A DNA stretch of 64,000 nucleotides from Petrolisthes cinctipes. Lineage: Eukaryota > Arthropoda > Malacostraca > Decapoda > Porcellanidae. The position numbers and the translations under genes are program-made. The notes under the pieces were generated by a model that made no database searches, was not told the DNA's origin, and worked only from the letters and a program-made list of their open reading frames with translations. Positions within the stretch are counted from its first letter, which is position 1, and each line of letters begins with the position of its first letter. Positions 12,199-25,141 of this stretch are shown in pieces. The stretch lies in assembly GCA_033782935.1 (NCBI GenBank), contig JAWQEG010000369.1, positions 1,617,501 to 1,681,500 of the forward strand, read 5' to 3'.

Positions 12199-14870
12199 AG
12201 AGTATTTTCAAAATACAGGCCAAAAACATACTGAAAATCGATCTTTTAGGTGCCCAAAAGTCTATCGGATATGTGCATGCATCTTCTGTACACGTTTATA
12301 TCTCAAATTCTGGCTCTAAACACCCGAAAATTCGATATTTTGGGGTCCCAGAAGCGATCTGTACATGCCTACTCCGTGTTAGAGTATTTTCAAAATTCAG
12401 GCCCAAAACATGCTGAAAATCGATATTTTTGGTGCCCAAAGTCAATATGTGCATGTATCTTCTGTACCCGTTTATATCTCAAATTCAGGCTCAAAACACC
12501 CGAAAAATCAATATTTTGGGGTCCCAGAAGCAATCTGTACATGCCTACTCAGTGCTAGAATATTTTCAAAATATAGGCTAAAAACATGCTAAAAATCGAT
12601 CTTTTAGGTGCCAAAAAGTCGATATCTCAAATTCAGTCCCAAAACACCCGAAAATTCGATATTTAGGGGTCCCAGAAGCGATCTGTACATGCCTACTCCG
12701 TGTTAGAGTATTTTCAAAATACATGCTCAAAACATACTGAAAATCGATCTTTTAGGTGCACAAAAGTCAATATGTGCATGCATCTTCAGTACCCGTTTAT
12801 ATCTCAAATTCAGGCTCAAAACACCCGAAAATTCAATATTTTGGGGTCCCAGAAGCAATCTGTACAGTGCTAGAATATTTTCAAAATATAGGCTAAAAAC
12901 ATGCTAAAAATCGATCTTTTAGGTGCCAAAAAGTCGATATCTCAAATTCAGTCCCAAAACACCCGAAAATTCGATATTTAGGGGTCCCAGAAGCGATCTG
13001 TACATGCCAACTCCGTGTTAGAGTATTTTCAAAATACATGCTCAAAACATACTGAAAATCGATCTTTTAGGTGCACAAAAGTCGATATGTGCATGCATCT
13101 TCAGTACCCGTTTATATCTCAAATTCAGGCTCAAAACACCCGAAAACTCAATATTTTAGGGTCCCAGAAGCAATCTGTACATGCCTACTCAGTGTTAGAG
13201 TATTTTCAAAATACAGGCCCAAAACATGCTGAAAATCGATATTTTAGATGCCCAAAGTCAATATGTGCATGTATCTTCTGTACCCGTTTATATCTCAAAT
13301 TCAGGCTCAAAACACCCGAAAATTCAATATTTTGGGGTCCCAGAAGCAATCTGTACATGCCTACACAGTGCTAGAATATTTTCAAAATATAGGCGAAAAA
13401 CATGCTAAAAATCGATATTTTAGGTGCCAATAAATCGATATCTCAAATTCAGTCCCAAAACACCCGAAAATTCGATATTTAGAGGTCCCAGAAGGTATCT
13501 GTACATGCCTACTCCGTGTTAGAGTATTTTCAAAATACAGTCCAAAAACATACTGAAAATCGATCTTTCAGGTGCCCAAAAGTCGATATGTGCATGCATC
13601 TTCTGTACCTGTTTATATCTCAAATTCTGGCCCTAAACACCCGAAAAATCGATATTTTGGGGTCCCAGAAGCGATCTGTACATGCCTACTCCGTGTAAGA
13701 GTATTTTCAAAATTCAGGCCCAAAACATGCTGAAAATCGATATTTTTGGTACCCAAAGTCAATATGTGCATGTATCTTCTGTACCCGTTTATATCTCAAA
13801 TTCAGGCTCAAAACACCCGAAAATTCAATATTTTGGGGTCCCAGAAGCAATCTGTACATGCCTACTCAGTGCTAGAATATTTTCAAAATATAGGCTAAAA
13901 ACATGCTAAAAATCGATCTTTTAGGTGCCAAAAAGTCGATATCTCAAATTCAGTCCCAAAACACCAGAAAATTCGATATTTAGGGGCCCCAGAAGCGATC
14001 TGTACATGCCTACTCCGTGTTAGAGTATTTTCAAAATACATGCTCAAAACATACTGAAAATCGATCTTTTATGCTGAAAATCGATATTTTAGATGCCTAA
14101 AGTCAATATGTGCATGTATCTTCTGTACCCGTTTATATCTCAAATTCAGGCTTAAAACACCCGAAAATTCAATATTTTGGGGTCCCAGAAGCAATCTGTA
14201 CATGCCTACTCAGTGTTAGAGTATTTTCAAAATACAGGCCCAAAACATGCTGAAAATCGATATTTTAGATGCCCAAAGTCAATATGTGAATGTATCTTCT
14301 GTACCCGTTTATATCTCAAATTCAGGCTCAAAACACCCGAAAATTCAATATTTTGGGGTCCCAGAAGCAATCTGTACATGCCTACACAGTGCTAGAATAT
14401 TTTCAAAATATAGGCTAAAAACATGCTAAAAATCGATATTATAGGTGCCAAAAAATCGATATCTTAAATTCAGTCCCATGACACCCGAAAATTCGATATT
14501 TAGAGGTCCCAGAAGGTATCTGTACATGCCTACTCCGTGTTAGAGTATTTTCAAAATACAGGCCAAAATCATACTGAAAATCGATCTTTTAGGTGCCCAA
14601 AAGTCGATATGTGCATGCATCTTCTGTACCCGTTTATATCTCAAATTCTGGCCCTAAACACCCGAAAATTCGATATTTTGGGGTCCCAGAAGCGATCTGT
14701 ACATGCCTACTCTGTGTTAGAGTATTTTCAAAATTCAGGCCCAAAACATGCTGAAAATCGATAATTTAGATGCCCAAAGTCAATATGTGCATGTATCTTC
14801 TGTACCCGTTTATATCTCAAATTCAGGCTCAAAACACCCTAAAATTCAATATTTTGGGGTCCCAGAAGCA
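12050..14870 (+). repeat. 2.84-kb segmental duplication, copy 1
   Basis: This block matches about 14893-17537. Shared rare markers are CAGTCCGAAAACTCCAG (12128 and 14972), a 5-bp insertion giving AAGTCTATCGGATATG (about 12259 and 15101), a 315-bp dimer, CAATAAATCGAT (about 13427 and 16271), a fused 196-bp monomer and GATAATTTAG. The offset is 2843-2844 bp up to the fused monomer. After that it becomes 2667 because copy 1 has one extra L2 monomer (14218-14393). Confidence 0.88.
14022..14217 (+). repeat. Fused 196-bp monomer, copy 1
   Basis: An L1-type front ends at ATCGATCTTTT (14070) and is joined to an L2-type body starting ATGCTGAAAATCG (14071), so the ACTGAAAATCGAT segment is present twice about 20 bp apart. 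The monomer is 19-20 bp longer than normal. This looks like an exchange between L1 and L2 out of register by about 20 bp. Confidence 0.9.
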
Positions 14871-14892
14871 ATCTGTACATGCCTACTCAGTG

Positions 14893-17537
14893 CTAGAATA
14901 TTTTCAAAATATAGGCTAAAAACATGCTAAAAATCGATCTTTTAGGTGCCAAAAAGTCGATATCTCAAATTCAGTCCGAAAACTCCAGAAAATTCGATAT
15001 TTAGGGGCCCCAGAAGCGATCTGTACATGCCTTCTCCGTGTTAGAGTATTTTCAAAATACAGGCCAACACATACTGAAAATCGATCTTTTAGGTGCCCAA
15101 AAGTCTATCGGATATGTGCATGCATCTTCTGTACACGTTTATATCTCAAATTCTGGCTCTAAACACCCGAAAATTCGATATTTTGGGGTCCCAGAAGCGA
15201 ACTGTACATGCCTACTCCGTGTTAGAGTATTTTCAAAATTCAGGCCCAAAACATGCTGAAAATCGATATTTTTGGTGCCCAAAGTCAATATGTGCATGTA
15301 TCTTCTGTACCCGTTTATATCTCAAATTCAGGCTCAAAACACCCGAAAAATCAATATTTTGGGGTCCCAGAAGCAATCTGTACATGCCTACTCAGTGCTA
15401 GAATATTTTCAAAATATAGGCTAAAAACATGCTAAAAATCGATCTTTTAGGTGCCAAAAAGTCGATATCTCAAATTCAGTCCCAAAACACCCGAAAATTC
15501 GATATTTAGGGGTCCCAGAAGCGATCTGTACATGCCTACTCCGTGTTAGAGTATTTTCAAAATACATGCTCAAAACATACTGAAAATCGATCTTTTAGGT
15601 GCACAAAAGTCAATATGTGCATGCATCTTCAGTACCCGTTTATATCTCAAATTCAGGCTCAAAACACCCGAAAATTCAATATTTTGGGGTCCCAGAAGCA
15701 ATCTGTACAGTGCTAGAATATTTTCAAAATATAGGCTAAAAACATGCTAAAAATCGATCTTTTAGGTGCCAAAAAGTCGATATCTCAAATTCAGTCCCAA
15801 AACACCCGAAAATTCGATATTTAGGGGTCCCAGAAGCGATCTGTACATGCCAACTCCGTGTTAGAGTATTTTCAAAATACATGCTCAAAACATACTGAAA
15901 ATCGATCTTTTAGGTGCACAAAAGTCGATATGTGCATGCATCTTCAGTACCCGTTTATATCTCAAATTCAGGCTCAAAACACCCGAAAACTCAATATTTT
16001 AGGGTCCCAGAAGCAATCTGTACATGCCTACTCAGTGTTAGAGTATTTTCAAAATACAGGCCCAAAACATGCTGAAAATCGATATTTTAGATGCCCAAAG
16101 TCAATATGTGCATGTATCTTCTGTACCCGTTTATATCTCAAATTCAGGCTCAAAACACCCGAAAATTCAATATTTTGGGGTCCCAGAAGCAATCTGTACA
16201 TGCCTACACAGTGCTAGAATATTTTCAAAATATAGGCGAAAAACATGCTAAAAATCGATATTTTAGGTGCCAATAAATCGATATCTCAAATTCAGTCCCA
16301 AAACACCCGAAAATTCGATATTTAGAGGTCCCAGAAGGTATCTGTACATGCCTACTCCGTGTTAGAGTATTTTCAAAATACAGGCCAAAAACATACTGAA
16401 AATCGATCTTTCAGGTGCCCAAAAGTCGATATGTGCATGCATCTTCTGTACCCGTTTATATCTCAAATTCTGGCCCTAAACACCCGAAAAATCGATATTT
16501 TGGGGTCCCAGAAGCGATCTGTACATGCCTACTCCGTGTTAGAGTATTTTCAAAATTCAGGCCCAAAACATGCTGAAAATCGATATTTTTGGTACCCAAA
16601 GTCAATATGTGCATGTATCTTCTGTACCCGTTTATATCTCAAATTCAGGCTCAAAACACCCGAAAATTCAATATTTTGGGGTCCCAGAAGCAATCTGTAC
16701 ATGCCTACTCAGTGCTAGAATATTTTCAAAATATAGGCTAAAAACATGCTAAAAATCGATCTTTTAGGTGCCAAAAAGTCGATATCTCAAATTCAGTCCC
16801 AAAACACCAGAAAATTCGATATTTAGGGGCCCCAGAAGCGATCTGTACATGCCTACTCCGTGTTAGAGTATTTTCAAAATACATGCTCAAAACATACTGA
16901 AAATCGATCTTTTATGCTGAAAATCGATATTTTAGATGCCCAAAGTCAATATGTGCATGTATCTTCTGTACCCGTTTATATCTCAAATTCAGGCTCAAAA
17001 TACCCGAAAATTCAATATTTTGGGGTCCCAGAAGCAATCTGTACATGCCTACACAGTGCTAGAATATTTTCAAAATATAGGCTAAAAACATGCTAAAAAT
17101 CGATATTATAGGTGCCAAAAAATCGATATCTTAAATTCAGTCCCATGACACCCGAAAATTCGATATTTAGAGGTCCCAGAAGGTATCTGTACATGCCTAC
17201 TCCGTGTTAGAGTATTTTCAAAATACAGGCCAAAATCATACTGAAAATCGATCTTTTAGGTGCCCAAAAGTCGATATGTGCATGCATCTTCTGTACCCGT
17301 TTATATCTCAAATTCTGGCCCTAAACACCCGAAAATTCGATATTTTGGGGTCCCAGAAGCGATCTGTACATGCCTACTCTGTGTTAGAGTATTTTCAAAA
17401 TTCAGGCCCAAAACATGCTGAAAATCGATAATTTAGATGCCCAAAGTCAATATGTGCATGTATCTTCTGTACCCGTTTATATCTCAAATTCAGGCTCAAA
17501 ACACCCGAAAATTCAATATTTTGGGGTCCCAGAAGCA
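14893..17537 (+). repeat. 2.84-kb segmental duplication, copy 2
   Basis: Second copy of the 12050-14870 block. Differences include CAGGCCAACACATACTG (1 bp shorter, about 15061) where copy 1 has CAGGCCAAAAACATACTG, GCGAACTGT for GCGATCTGT near 15196, and the absence of the L2 monomer that follows the fused monomer in copy 1. Unit lengths from 15043 are 505, 315, 501, 501, 344 and 501 bp, against 506, 315, 501, 501, 520 and 501 bp in copy 1. Confidence 0.88.
16865..17060 (+). repeat. Fused 196-bp monomer, copy 2
   Basis: It has the same illegitimate junction as 14022-14217 (here at 16913/16914) at an offset of 2843 bp. It differs from copy 1 at AGATGCCC (copy 1 AGATGCCT) and at AAAATACCCG (copy 1 AAAACACCCG). 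Here it is followed directly by S, giving a 344-bp unit. Confidence 0.9.
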
Positions 17538-18701
17538 ATCTGTACATGCCTACACAGTGCTAGAATATTTTCAAAATATAGGCTAAAAACATGCTAAAAA
17601 TCGACATTTTAGGTGCCAAAAAATCGATATCTCAAATTCAGTCCCATAACACCCGAAAATTCGATATTTAGAGGTCCCAGAAGGTATCTGTACATGCCTA
17701 CTCCGTGTTAGAGTATTTTCAAAATACAGGCCAAAAACATACTGAAAATCGATCTTTTAGGTGCCCAAAAGTCGATATGTGCATGCATCTTCTGTACCCG
17801 TTTATATCTCAAATTCTGGACCTAAACACCCGAAAATTCGATATTTTGGGGTCCCAGAAGCAATCTGTACATGCCTACTCCGTGTTAGAGTATTTTCAAA
17901 ATTCAGGCCCAAAACATGCTGAAAATCGATAATTTAGATGCCCAAAGTCAATATGTGCATGTATCTTCTGTACCCGTTTATATCTCAAATTCAGGCTCAA
18001 AACACCCGAAAATTCAATATTTTGGGGTCCCAGAAGCAATCTGTACAGTGCTAGAATATTTTCAAAATATAGGCTAAAAACATGCTAAAAATCGATCTTT
18101 TAGTTGCCAAAAAGTCGATATCTCAAATTCAGTCCCAAAACACCCGAAAATTCGATATTTAGGGGTCCCAGAAGCGATCTGTACATGCCTACTCCGTGTT
18201 AGAGTATTTTCAAAATACATGCTGAAAACATACTGAAAATCGATCTTTTAGGTGCACAAAAGTCGATATGTTCATGCATCTTCAGTACCCGTTTATATCT
18301 CAAATTCAGGCTCAAAACACCCGAAAATTCAATATTTTGGGGTCCCAGAAGCAATCTGTACATGCCTACTCAGTGTTAGACTATTTTCAAAATATAGGCC
18401 CAAAACATGCTGAAAATCGATATTTTAGATGCCCAAAGTCAATATGTGCATGTATCTTCTGTACCCGTTTATATATCAAATTCAGGCTCAAAACACCCGA
18501 AAATTCAATATTTTGGGGTCCCAGAAGCAATCTGTACATGCCTACACAGTGCTAGAATATTTTCAAAATATAGGCTAAAAACATGCTAAAAATCGATATT
18601 ATAGGTGCCAAAAAATCTATATCTCAAATTCAGTCCCATAACTCCCGAAAATTCGATATTTACAGGTCCCAGAAGGTATCTGTACATGCCTACTCCGTGT
18701 T

Positions 18702-19704
18702 AGAGTATTTTCAAAATACAGGCCAAAAACATACTGAAAATCGATCTTTTAGGTGCCCAAAAGTCGATATGTGCATGCATCTTCTGTACCCGTTTATATC
18801 TCAAATTCTGGCCCTAAACACCCGAAAATTCGATATTTTGGGGTCCCAGAAGCGATCTGTACATGCCTACTCCGTGTTAGAGTATTTTCAAAATTCAGGC
18901 CCAAAACATGCTGAAAATCGATAATTTAGATGCCCAAAGTCAATATGTGCATGTATCTTCTGTACCCGTTTATATCTCAAATTCAGGCTCAAAACACCCG
19001 AAAATTCAATATTTTGGGGTCCCAGAAGCAATCTGTACATGCCTACACAGTGCTAGAATATTTTCAAAATATAGGCTAAAAACATGCTAAAAATCGACAT
19101 TTTAGGTGCCAAAAAATCGATATCTCAAATTCAGTCCCATAACACCCGAAAATTCGATATTTAGAGGTCCCAGAAGGTATCTGTACATGCCTACTCCGTG
19201 TTAGAGTATTTTCAAAATACAGGCCAAAAACATACTGAAAATCGATCTTTTAGGTGCCCAAAAGTCGATATGTGCATGCATCTTCAGTACCCGTTTATAT
19301 CTCAAATTCAGGCTCAAAAAACCCGAAAATTCGATATTTTGAGGTCCCAGAAGCAATCTGTACATGCCTACTCTGTGTTAGAGTATTTTCAAAATTCAGG
19401 CCCAAAACATGCTGAAAATCGATTTTTTTTGGTGCCCAAAGTCAATATGTGCATGTATCTTCTGTACCCGTTTATATCTCAAATTCAGGCTCAAAACAAC
19501 CGAAAATTCAATATTTTGGGGTCCCAGAAGCAATCTGTACATGCCTACTCAGTGCTAGAATATTTTCAAAATATAGGCTAAAAACATGCTAAAAATCGAT
19601 CTTTTAGGTGCCAAAAAGTCGATATCTAAAATTCAGTCCCAAAACACCCGAAAATTCGATATTTAGGGGTCCCAGAAGCGATCTGTACATGCCTACTCCG
19701 TGTT
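18702..19704 (+). repeat. 1.0-kb tandem duplication, copy 1
   Basis: Two trimers (501 + 502 bp) are repeated directly at 19705-20706. Shared private variants are GATAATTTAG, CAGTCCCATAAC, GCTCAAAAAACCCG, TTTTGAGGTCCC, a long T run in the last L2 monomer (8 T here, 7 T in copy 2), CAAAACAACCG and GATATCTAAAATTC. Confidence 0.85.
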
Positions 19705-20706
19705 AGAGTATTTTCAAAATACAGGCCAAAAACATACTGAAAATCGCTCTTTTAGGTGCCCAAAAGTCGATATGTGCATGCATCTTCTGTACCCGTTTAT
19801 ATCTCAAATTCTGGCCCTAAACACCCGAAAATTCGATATTTTGGGGTCCCAGAAGCGATCTGTACATGCCTACTCCGTGTTAGAGTATTTTCAAAATTCA
19901 GGCCCAAAACATGCTGAAAATCGATAATTTAGATGCCCAAAGTCAATATGTGCATGTATCTTCTGTACCCGTTTATATCTCAAATTCAGGCTCAAAACAC
20001 CCGAAAATTCAATATTTTGGGGTCCCAGAAGCAATCTGTACATGCCTACACAGTGCTAGAATATTTTCAAAATATAGGCTAAAAACATGCTAAAAATCGA
20101 CATTTTAGGTGCCAAAAAATCGATATCTCAAATTCAGTCCCATAACACCCGAAAATTCGATATTTAGAGGTCCCAGAAGGTATCTGTACATGCCTACTCC
20201 GTGTTAGAGTATTTTCAAAATACAGGCCAAAAACATACTGAAAATCGATCTTTTAGGTGCCCAAAAGTCGATATGTGCATGCATCTTCAGTACCCGTTTA
20301 TATCTCAAATTCAGGCTCAAAAAACCCGAAAATTCGATATTTTGAGGTCCCAGAAGCAATCTGTACATGCCTACTCTGTGTTAGAGTATTTTCAAAATTC
20401 AGGCCCAAAACATGCTGAAAATCGATTTTTTTGGTGCCCAAAGTCAATATGTGCATGTATCTTCTGTACCCGTTTATATCTCAAATTCAGGCTCAAAACA
20501 ACCGAAAATTCAATATTTTGGGGTCCCAGAAGCAATCTGTACATGCCTACTCAGTGCTAGAATATTTTCAAAATATAGGCTAAAAACATGCTAAAAATCG
20601 ATCTTTTAGGTGCCAAAAAGTCGATATCTAAAATTCAGTCCCAAAACACCCGAAAATTCGATATTTAGGGGTCCCAGAAGCGATCTGTACATGCCTACTC
20701 CGTGTT
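19705..20706 (+). repeat. 1.0-kb tandem duplication, copy 2
   Basis: Direct second copy of 18702-19704. Visible differences are AATCGCTCTTTTAGG near 19744 (copy 1 AATCGATC) and one T fewer in the T run near 20425. The near identity suggests a recent event. Confidence 0.85.
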
Positions 20707-21183
20707 AGAGTATTTTCAAAATACATGCTCAAAACATACTGAAAATCGATCTTTTAGGTGCACAAAAGTCGATATGTGCATGCATCTTCAGTACCCGTTT
20801 ATATCTCAAATTCAGGCTCAAAACACCCGAATATTCAATATTTTGGGGTCCCAGAAGCAATCTGTACATGCCTACACAGTGCTAGAATATTTTCAAAATA
20901 TAGGCTAAAAACATGCTAAAAATCGACATTTTAGGTGCCAAAAAATCGATATCTCAAATTCAGTCCCAAAACACCCGAAAATTCGATATTTAGGGGTCCC
21001 AGAAGCGATCTGTACATGCCTACTCCGTGTTAGAGTATTTTCAAAATACATGCTCAAAACATACTGAAAATCGATCTTTTAGGTGCACAAAAGTCGATAT
21101 GTGCATGCATCTTCAGTACCCGTTTATATCTCAAATTCAGGCTCAAAACACCCGAAAATTCAATATTTTGGGGTCCCAGAAGC

Positions 21184-21196
21184 AATCTGTTAAAGT
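21184..21196 (+). repeat. 17-bp junction deletion CAATCTGTTAAAG, copy 1
   Basis: Normally CTGT is followed by ACATGCC and a tail before the next monomer starts. Here 17 bp are missing and the next monomer starts TAAAGTATTTT instead of TAGAG. The junction lies between an L1 and an L2 monomer, shortening the unit to 484 bp. Confidence 0.9.
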
Positions 21197-21515
21197 ATTT
21201 TCAAAATACAGGCCCAAAACATGCTGAAAATCGATATTTTAGATGCCCAAAGTCAATATGTGCATGTATCTTCTGTACCCGTTTATATCTCAAATTCAGG
21301 CTCAAAACACCCGAAAATTCAATATTTTGGGGTCCCAGAAGCAATCTGTACATGCCTACACAGTGCTAGAATATTTTCAAAATATAGGCTAAAAACATGC
21401 TAAAAATCGACATTTTAGGTGCCAAAAAATCGATATATCAAATTCAGTCCCAAAACACCCGAAAATTCGATATTTAGAGGTCCCAGAAGGTATCTGTACA
21501 TGCCTACTCCGTGTT

Positions 21516-22165
21516 AGTGTATTTTCATAATACAGGCCAAAAACATACTGAAAATCGATCTTTTAGGTGCCCAAAAGTCGATATGTGCATACATCTTCTG
21601 TACCCGTTTATATCTCAAATTCTGGCCCTAAACACCCGAAAATTCGATATTTTGTGGTCCCAGAAGCGATCTGTACATGCCTACTCCGTGTTAGAGTATT
21701 TTCAAAATTCAGGCCCAAAACATGCTGAAAATCGATATTTTTGGTGCCCAAAGTCAATATGTGCATGTATCTTCTGTACCCGTTTATATCTCAAATTCAG
21801 GCTCAAAACACCCGAAAATTCAATATTTTGGGGTCCCAGAAGCAATCTGTTAAAGTATTTTCAAAATACAGGCCCAAAACATGCTGAAAATCGATATTTT
21901 AGATGCCCAAAGTCAATATGTGCATGTATCTTCTGTACCCGTTTATATCTCAAATTCAGGCTCAAAACACCCGAAAATTCAATATTTTGGGGTCCCAGAA
22001 GCAATCTGTACAGTGCTAGAATATTTTCAAAATATAGACTAAAAACATGCTAAAAATCGATCTTTTAGGTGCCAAAAAGTCGATATCTCAAATTCAGTCC
22101 CAAAACACCCGAAAATTTGATATTTAGGGGTCCCAGAAGCGATCTGTACATGCCTACTCCGTGTT
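21516..22165 (+). repeat. Tetramer unit L1-L2-L2-S (650 bp)
   Basis: It holds L1 (177 bp), an L2 shortened by the 17-bp junction, an L2 with the 10-bp tail deletion, then S. Because no S interrupts three long monomers, it also contains the longest open frame of the window (180 codons, 21511-22053). I regard that frame as a repeat artefact. Confidence 0.85.
21844..21856 (+). repeat. 17-bp junction deletion CAATCTGTTAAAG, copy 2
   Basis: The same junction, with the same G-to-A change, appears 660 bp downstream of 21184. Here it lies between two L2-type monomers rather than L1 and L2, so it was copied into a new setting by unequal exchange. It gives the 650-bp tetramer 21516-22165. Confidence 0.9.
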
Positions 22166-23157
22166 AGAGTATTTTCAAAATACATGCTCAAAACATACTG
22201 AAAATCGATCTTTTAGGTGCACAAAAGTCGATATGTGCATGCATCTTCTGTACTCGTTTATATCTCAAATTCAGGCTCAAAACTCCCGAAAATTCAATAT
22301 TTTGGGGTCCCAGAAGCAATCTGTACATGCCTACTCAGTGTTAGAGTATTTTCAAAATACAGGCCCAAAACATGCTGAAAATCGATATTTTATATGCCCA
22401 AAGTCAATATGTGCTTGTATCTTCTGTACCCGTTTATATCTCAAATTCAGGCTCAAAACACCCGAAAATTCAATATTTTGGGGTCCCAGAAGCAATCTGT
22501 ACATGCCTACACAGTGCTAGAATATTTTCAAAATATAGGCTAAAAACATGCTGAAAATCGATATTTTAGGTGCCAAAAAATCGATATCTCAAATTCAGTC
22601 CCAAAACACCCGAAAATTCGATATTTAGAGGTCCCAGAAGGTATCTGTACATGCCTACTCCGTGTTAGAGTATTTTCAAAATACAGGCCAAAAACATACT
22701 GAAAATCGATCTTTTAGGTGCCCAAAAGTCGATATGTGCATGCATCTTCTGTACCCGTTTATATCTCAAATTCTGGCCCTAAACACCCGAAAATTCGATA
22801 TTTTGGGGTCCCAGAAGCGATCTGTACATGCCTACTCCGTGATAGAGTATTTTCAAAATTCATGCCCAAAACATGCTGAAAATCGATATTTTTGGTGCCC
22901 AAAGTCAATATGTGCATGTATCTTCTGTACCCGTTTATATCTCAAATTCAGGCTCAAAACACCCGAAAATTCAATATTTTGGGGTCCCAGAAGCAATCTG
23001 TACAGTGCTAGAATATTTTCAAAATATAGGCTAAAAACATGCTAAAAATCGATCTTTTAGGTGCCAAAAAGTCGATATCTCAAATTCAGTCCCAAAACAC
23101 CCGAAAATTTGATATTTAGGGGTCTCAGAAGCGATCTGTACATGCCTACTCCATGTT

Positions 23158-23824
23158 AGAGTATTTTCAAATACATGCTCAAAACATACTGAAAATCGAT
23201 CTTTTAGGTGCACAAAAGTCGATATGTGCATGCATCTTCAGTACCCGTTTATATCTCAAATTCAGGCTCAAAACACCCGATAATTCAATATTTTGGGGTC
23301 CCAGAAGCAATCTGTACATGCCTACTCAGTGTTAGAGTATTTTCAAAATACAGACCCAAAACATGCTGAAAATCGATATTTTAGATGCCCAAAGTCAATA
23401 TGTGCATGTATCTTCTGTACCCGTTTGTATCTCAAATTCAGGCTCAAAACACCCGAAAATTCAATATTTTGGGGTCCCAGAAGCAATCTGTACATGCCTA
23501 CTCCGTGTTAGAGTATTTTCAAAATACAGGCTAAAAACATACTGAAAATCGATCTTTTAGGTGCCCAAAAGTCGATATGTGCATGTATCTTCTGTACCCG
23601 TTTATATCTCAAATTCAGGCTCAAAACACCCGAAAATTCAATATTTTGGGATCCCAGAAGCAATCTGTACAGTGCTAGAATATTTTCAAAATATAGGCTA
23701 AAAACATGCTAAAAATCGATCTTTTAGGTGCCAAAAAGTCGATATCTCAAATTCAGTCCCAAAACACCCGAAAATTTGATATTTAGGGGTCCCAGAAGCG
23801 ATCTGTACATGCCTACTCCGTGTT
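23158..23824 (+). repeat. Tetramer unit L1-L2-L1'-S (667 bp)
   Basis: An L1 shortened by 1 bp (CAAATACATGC), an L2 (23334-23509) and a mixed L1-front monomer with GTGCATGTATC and the 10-bp tail deletion (23510-23676) precede S (23677-23824). A third long monomer following L2 is exceptional in this array. Confidence 0.85.
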
Positions 23825-25141
23825 AGAGTATTTTCAAAATACATGCTCAAAACATACTGAAAATCGATCTTTTAGGTGCACAAAAGTCGATATGTGCATG
23901 CATCTTCAGTACCCGTTTATATCTCAAATTCAGGCTCAAAACACCCGAAAATTCAATATTTTAGGGTCCCAGAAGCAATCTATACATGCCTACTCAGTGT
24001 TAGAGTATTTTCAAAATACAGGCTAAAAACATGCTGAAAATCGATATTTTAGGTGCCAAAAAATCGATATCTCAAATTCAGTCCCAAAACACCCGAAAAT
24101 TCGATATTTAGAGGTCCCAGAAGGTATCTGTATATGCCTACTCCGTGTTAGAGTATTTTCAAAATACATGCTCAAAACATACTGAAAATCGATATTTTAG
24201 GTGCACAAAAGTCGATATGTGCATGCATCTTCAGTACCCGTTTATATCTCAAATTCAGGCTCAAAACACCCGAAAATTCCATATTTTGGGGTCCCAGAAG
24301 CAATCTGTACATGCCTACTCAGTGTTAGAGTATTTTCAAAATACAGGCCCAAAACATGCTGAAAATCGATATTTTAGATGCCCAAAGTCAATATGTGCAT
24401 GTACCTTCTGTACCCGTTTATATCTCAAATTCAGGCTCAAAACACCCGAAAATTCAATATTTTGGGGTCCCAGAAGCAATCTGTGCATGCCTACACAGTG
24501 CTTGAATATTTTCAAAATATAGGCTAAAAACATGCTAAAAATCGACATTTTAGGTGCCAAAAAATCGATATATCAAAAACAGTCCCAAAACACCCGAAAA
24601 TTCGATATTTAGAGGTCCCAGAAGGTATCTGTACATGCCTACTCCGTGTTAGAGTATTTTCAAAATACAGGCCAAAAACATACTGAAAATCGATCTTTTA
24701 GGTGCCCAAAAGTCGATATGTGCATGCATCTTCTGTACCCGTTTATATCTCAAATTCTGGCCCTAAACACCCGAAAATTCAATATTTTGGGGTCCCAGAA
24801 GCGATCTGTACATGCCTACTCCGTGTTAGAGTATTTTAAAAATTCAGGCCCAAAACATGCTGAAAATCGATATTTTTGGTGCCTAAAGTCAATATGTGCA
24901 TGTATCTTCTGTACCCGTTTATATCTCAAATTCAGGCTCAAAACACCCGAAAATTCAATATTTTGGGGTCCCAGAAGAAATCTGTACAGTGCTAGAATAT
25001 TTTCAAAATATATGCTAAAAACATGCTAAAAATCGATCTTTTAGGTGCCAAAAAGTCGATATCTCAAATTCAGTCCCTAAACACCCGAAAATTCGATATT
25101 TAGGGGTCCCAGAAGCGATCTGTACATGCCTACTCCGTGTT
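23825..25141 (+). repeat. 1317-bp cassette, copy 1
   Basis: This cassette consists of a dimer and two trimers (325, 501, 491 bp). Markers are GTATATGCCTACTCC, ATTCCATATTTTGG, GTGCTTGAATATT and GTGCCTAAAG. Copies 1 and 3 additionally share TATCAAAAACAG and ATTTTAAAAATTCAGG, so they are closer to each other than to copies 2 and 4. Confidence 0.85.

Larger units (their letters stand above)
17209..23824 (+). repeat. Region 4: trimers, a 1.0-kb tandem duplication and two tetramers
   Basis: Unit lengths from 17209 are 501, 491, 501, 501, 502, 501, 501, 325, 484, 650, 501, 491 and 667 bp. Many L2 monomers carry GATAATTTAGATGCC and many S monomers carry CAGTCCCATAAC, both rare elsewhere. The 484- and 650-bp units contain a 17-bp junction deletion. 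The 650- and 667-bp units are tetramers with three long monomers before S. Confidence 0.85.

Noticed and set aside
21511..22053. 180-codon open frame, and the many 119-131-codon frames on the + strand, as protein genes
   Set aside because: They recur with the satellite period, usually start at GTG rather than ATG, have no domain resemblance I recognise, and appear and vanish with monomer order. Frameshifting indels between copies are tolerated freely.
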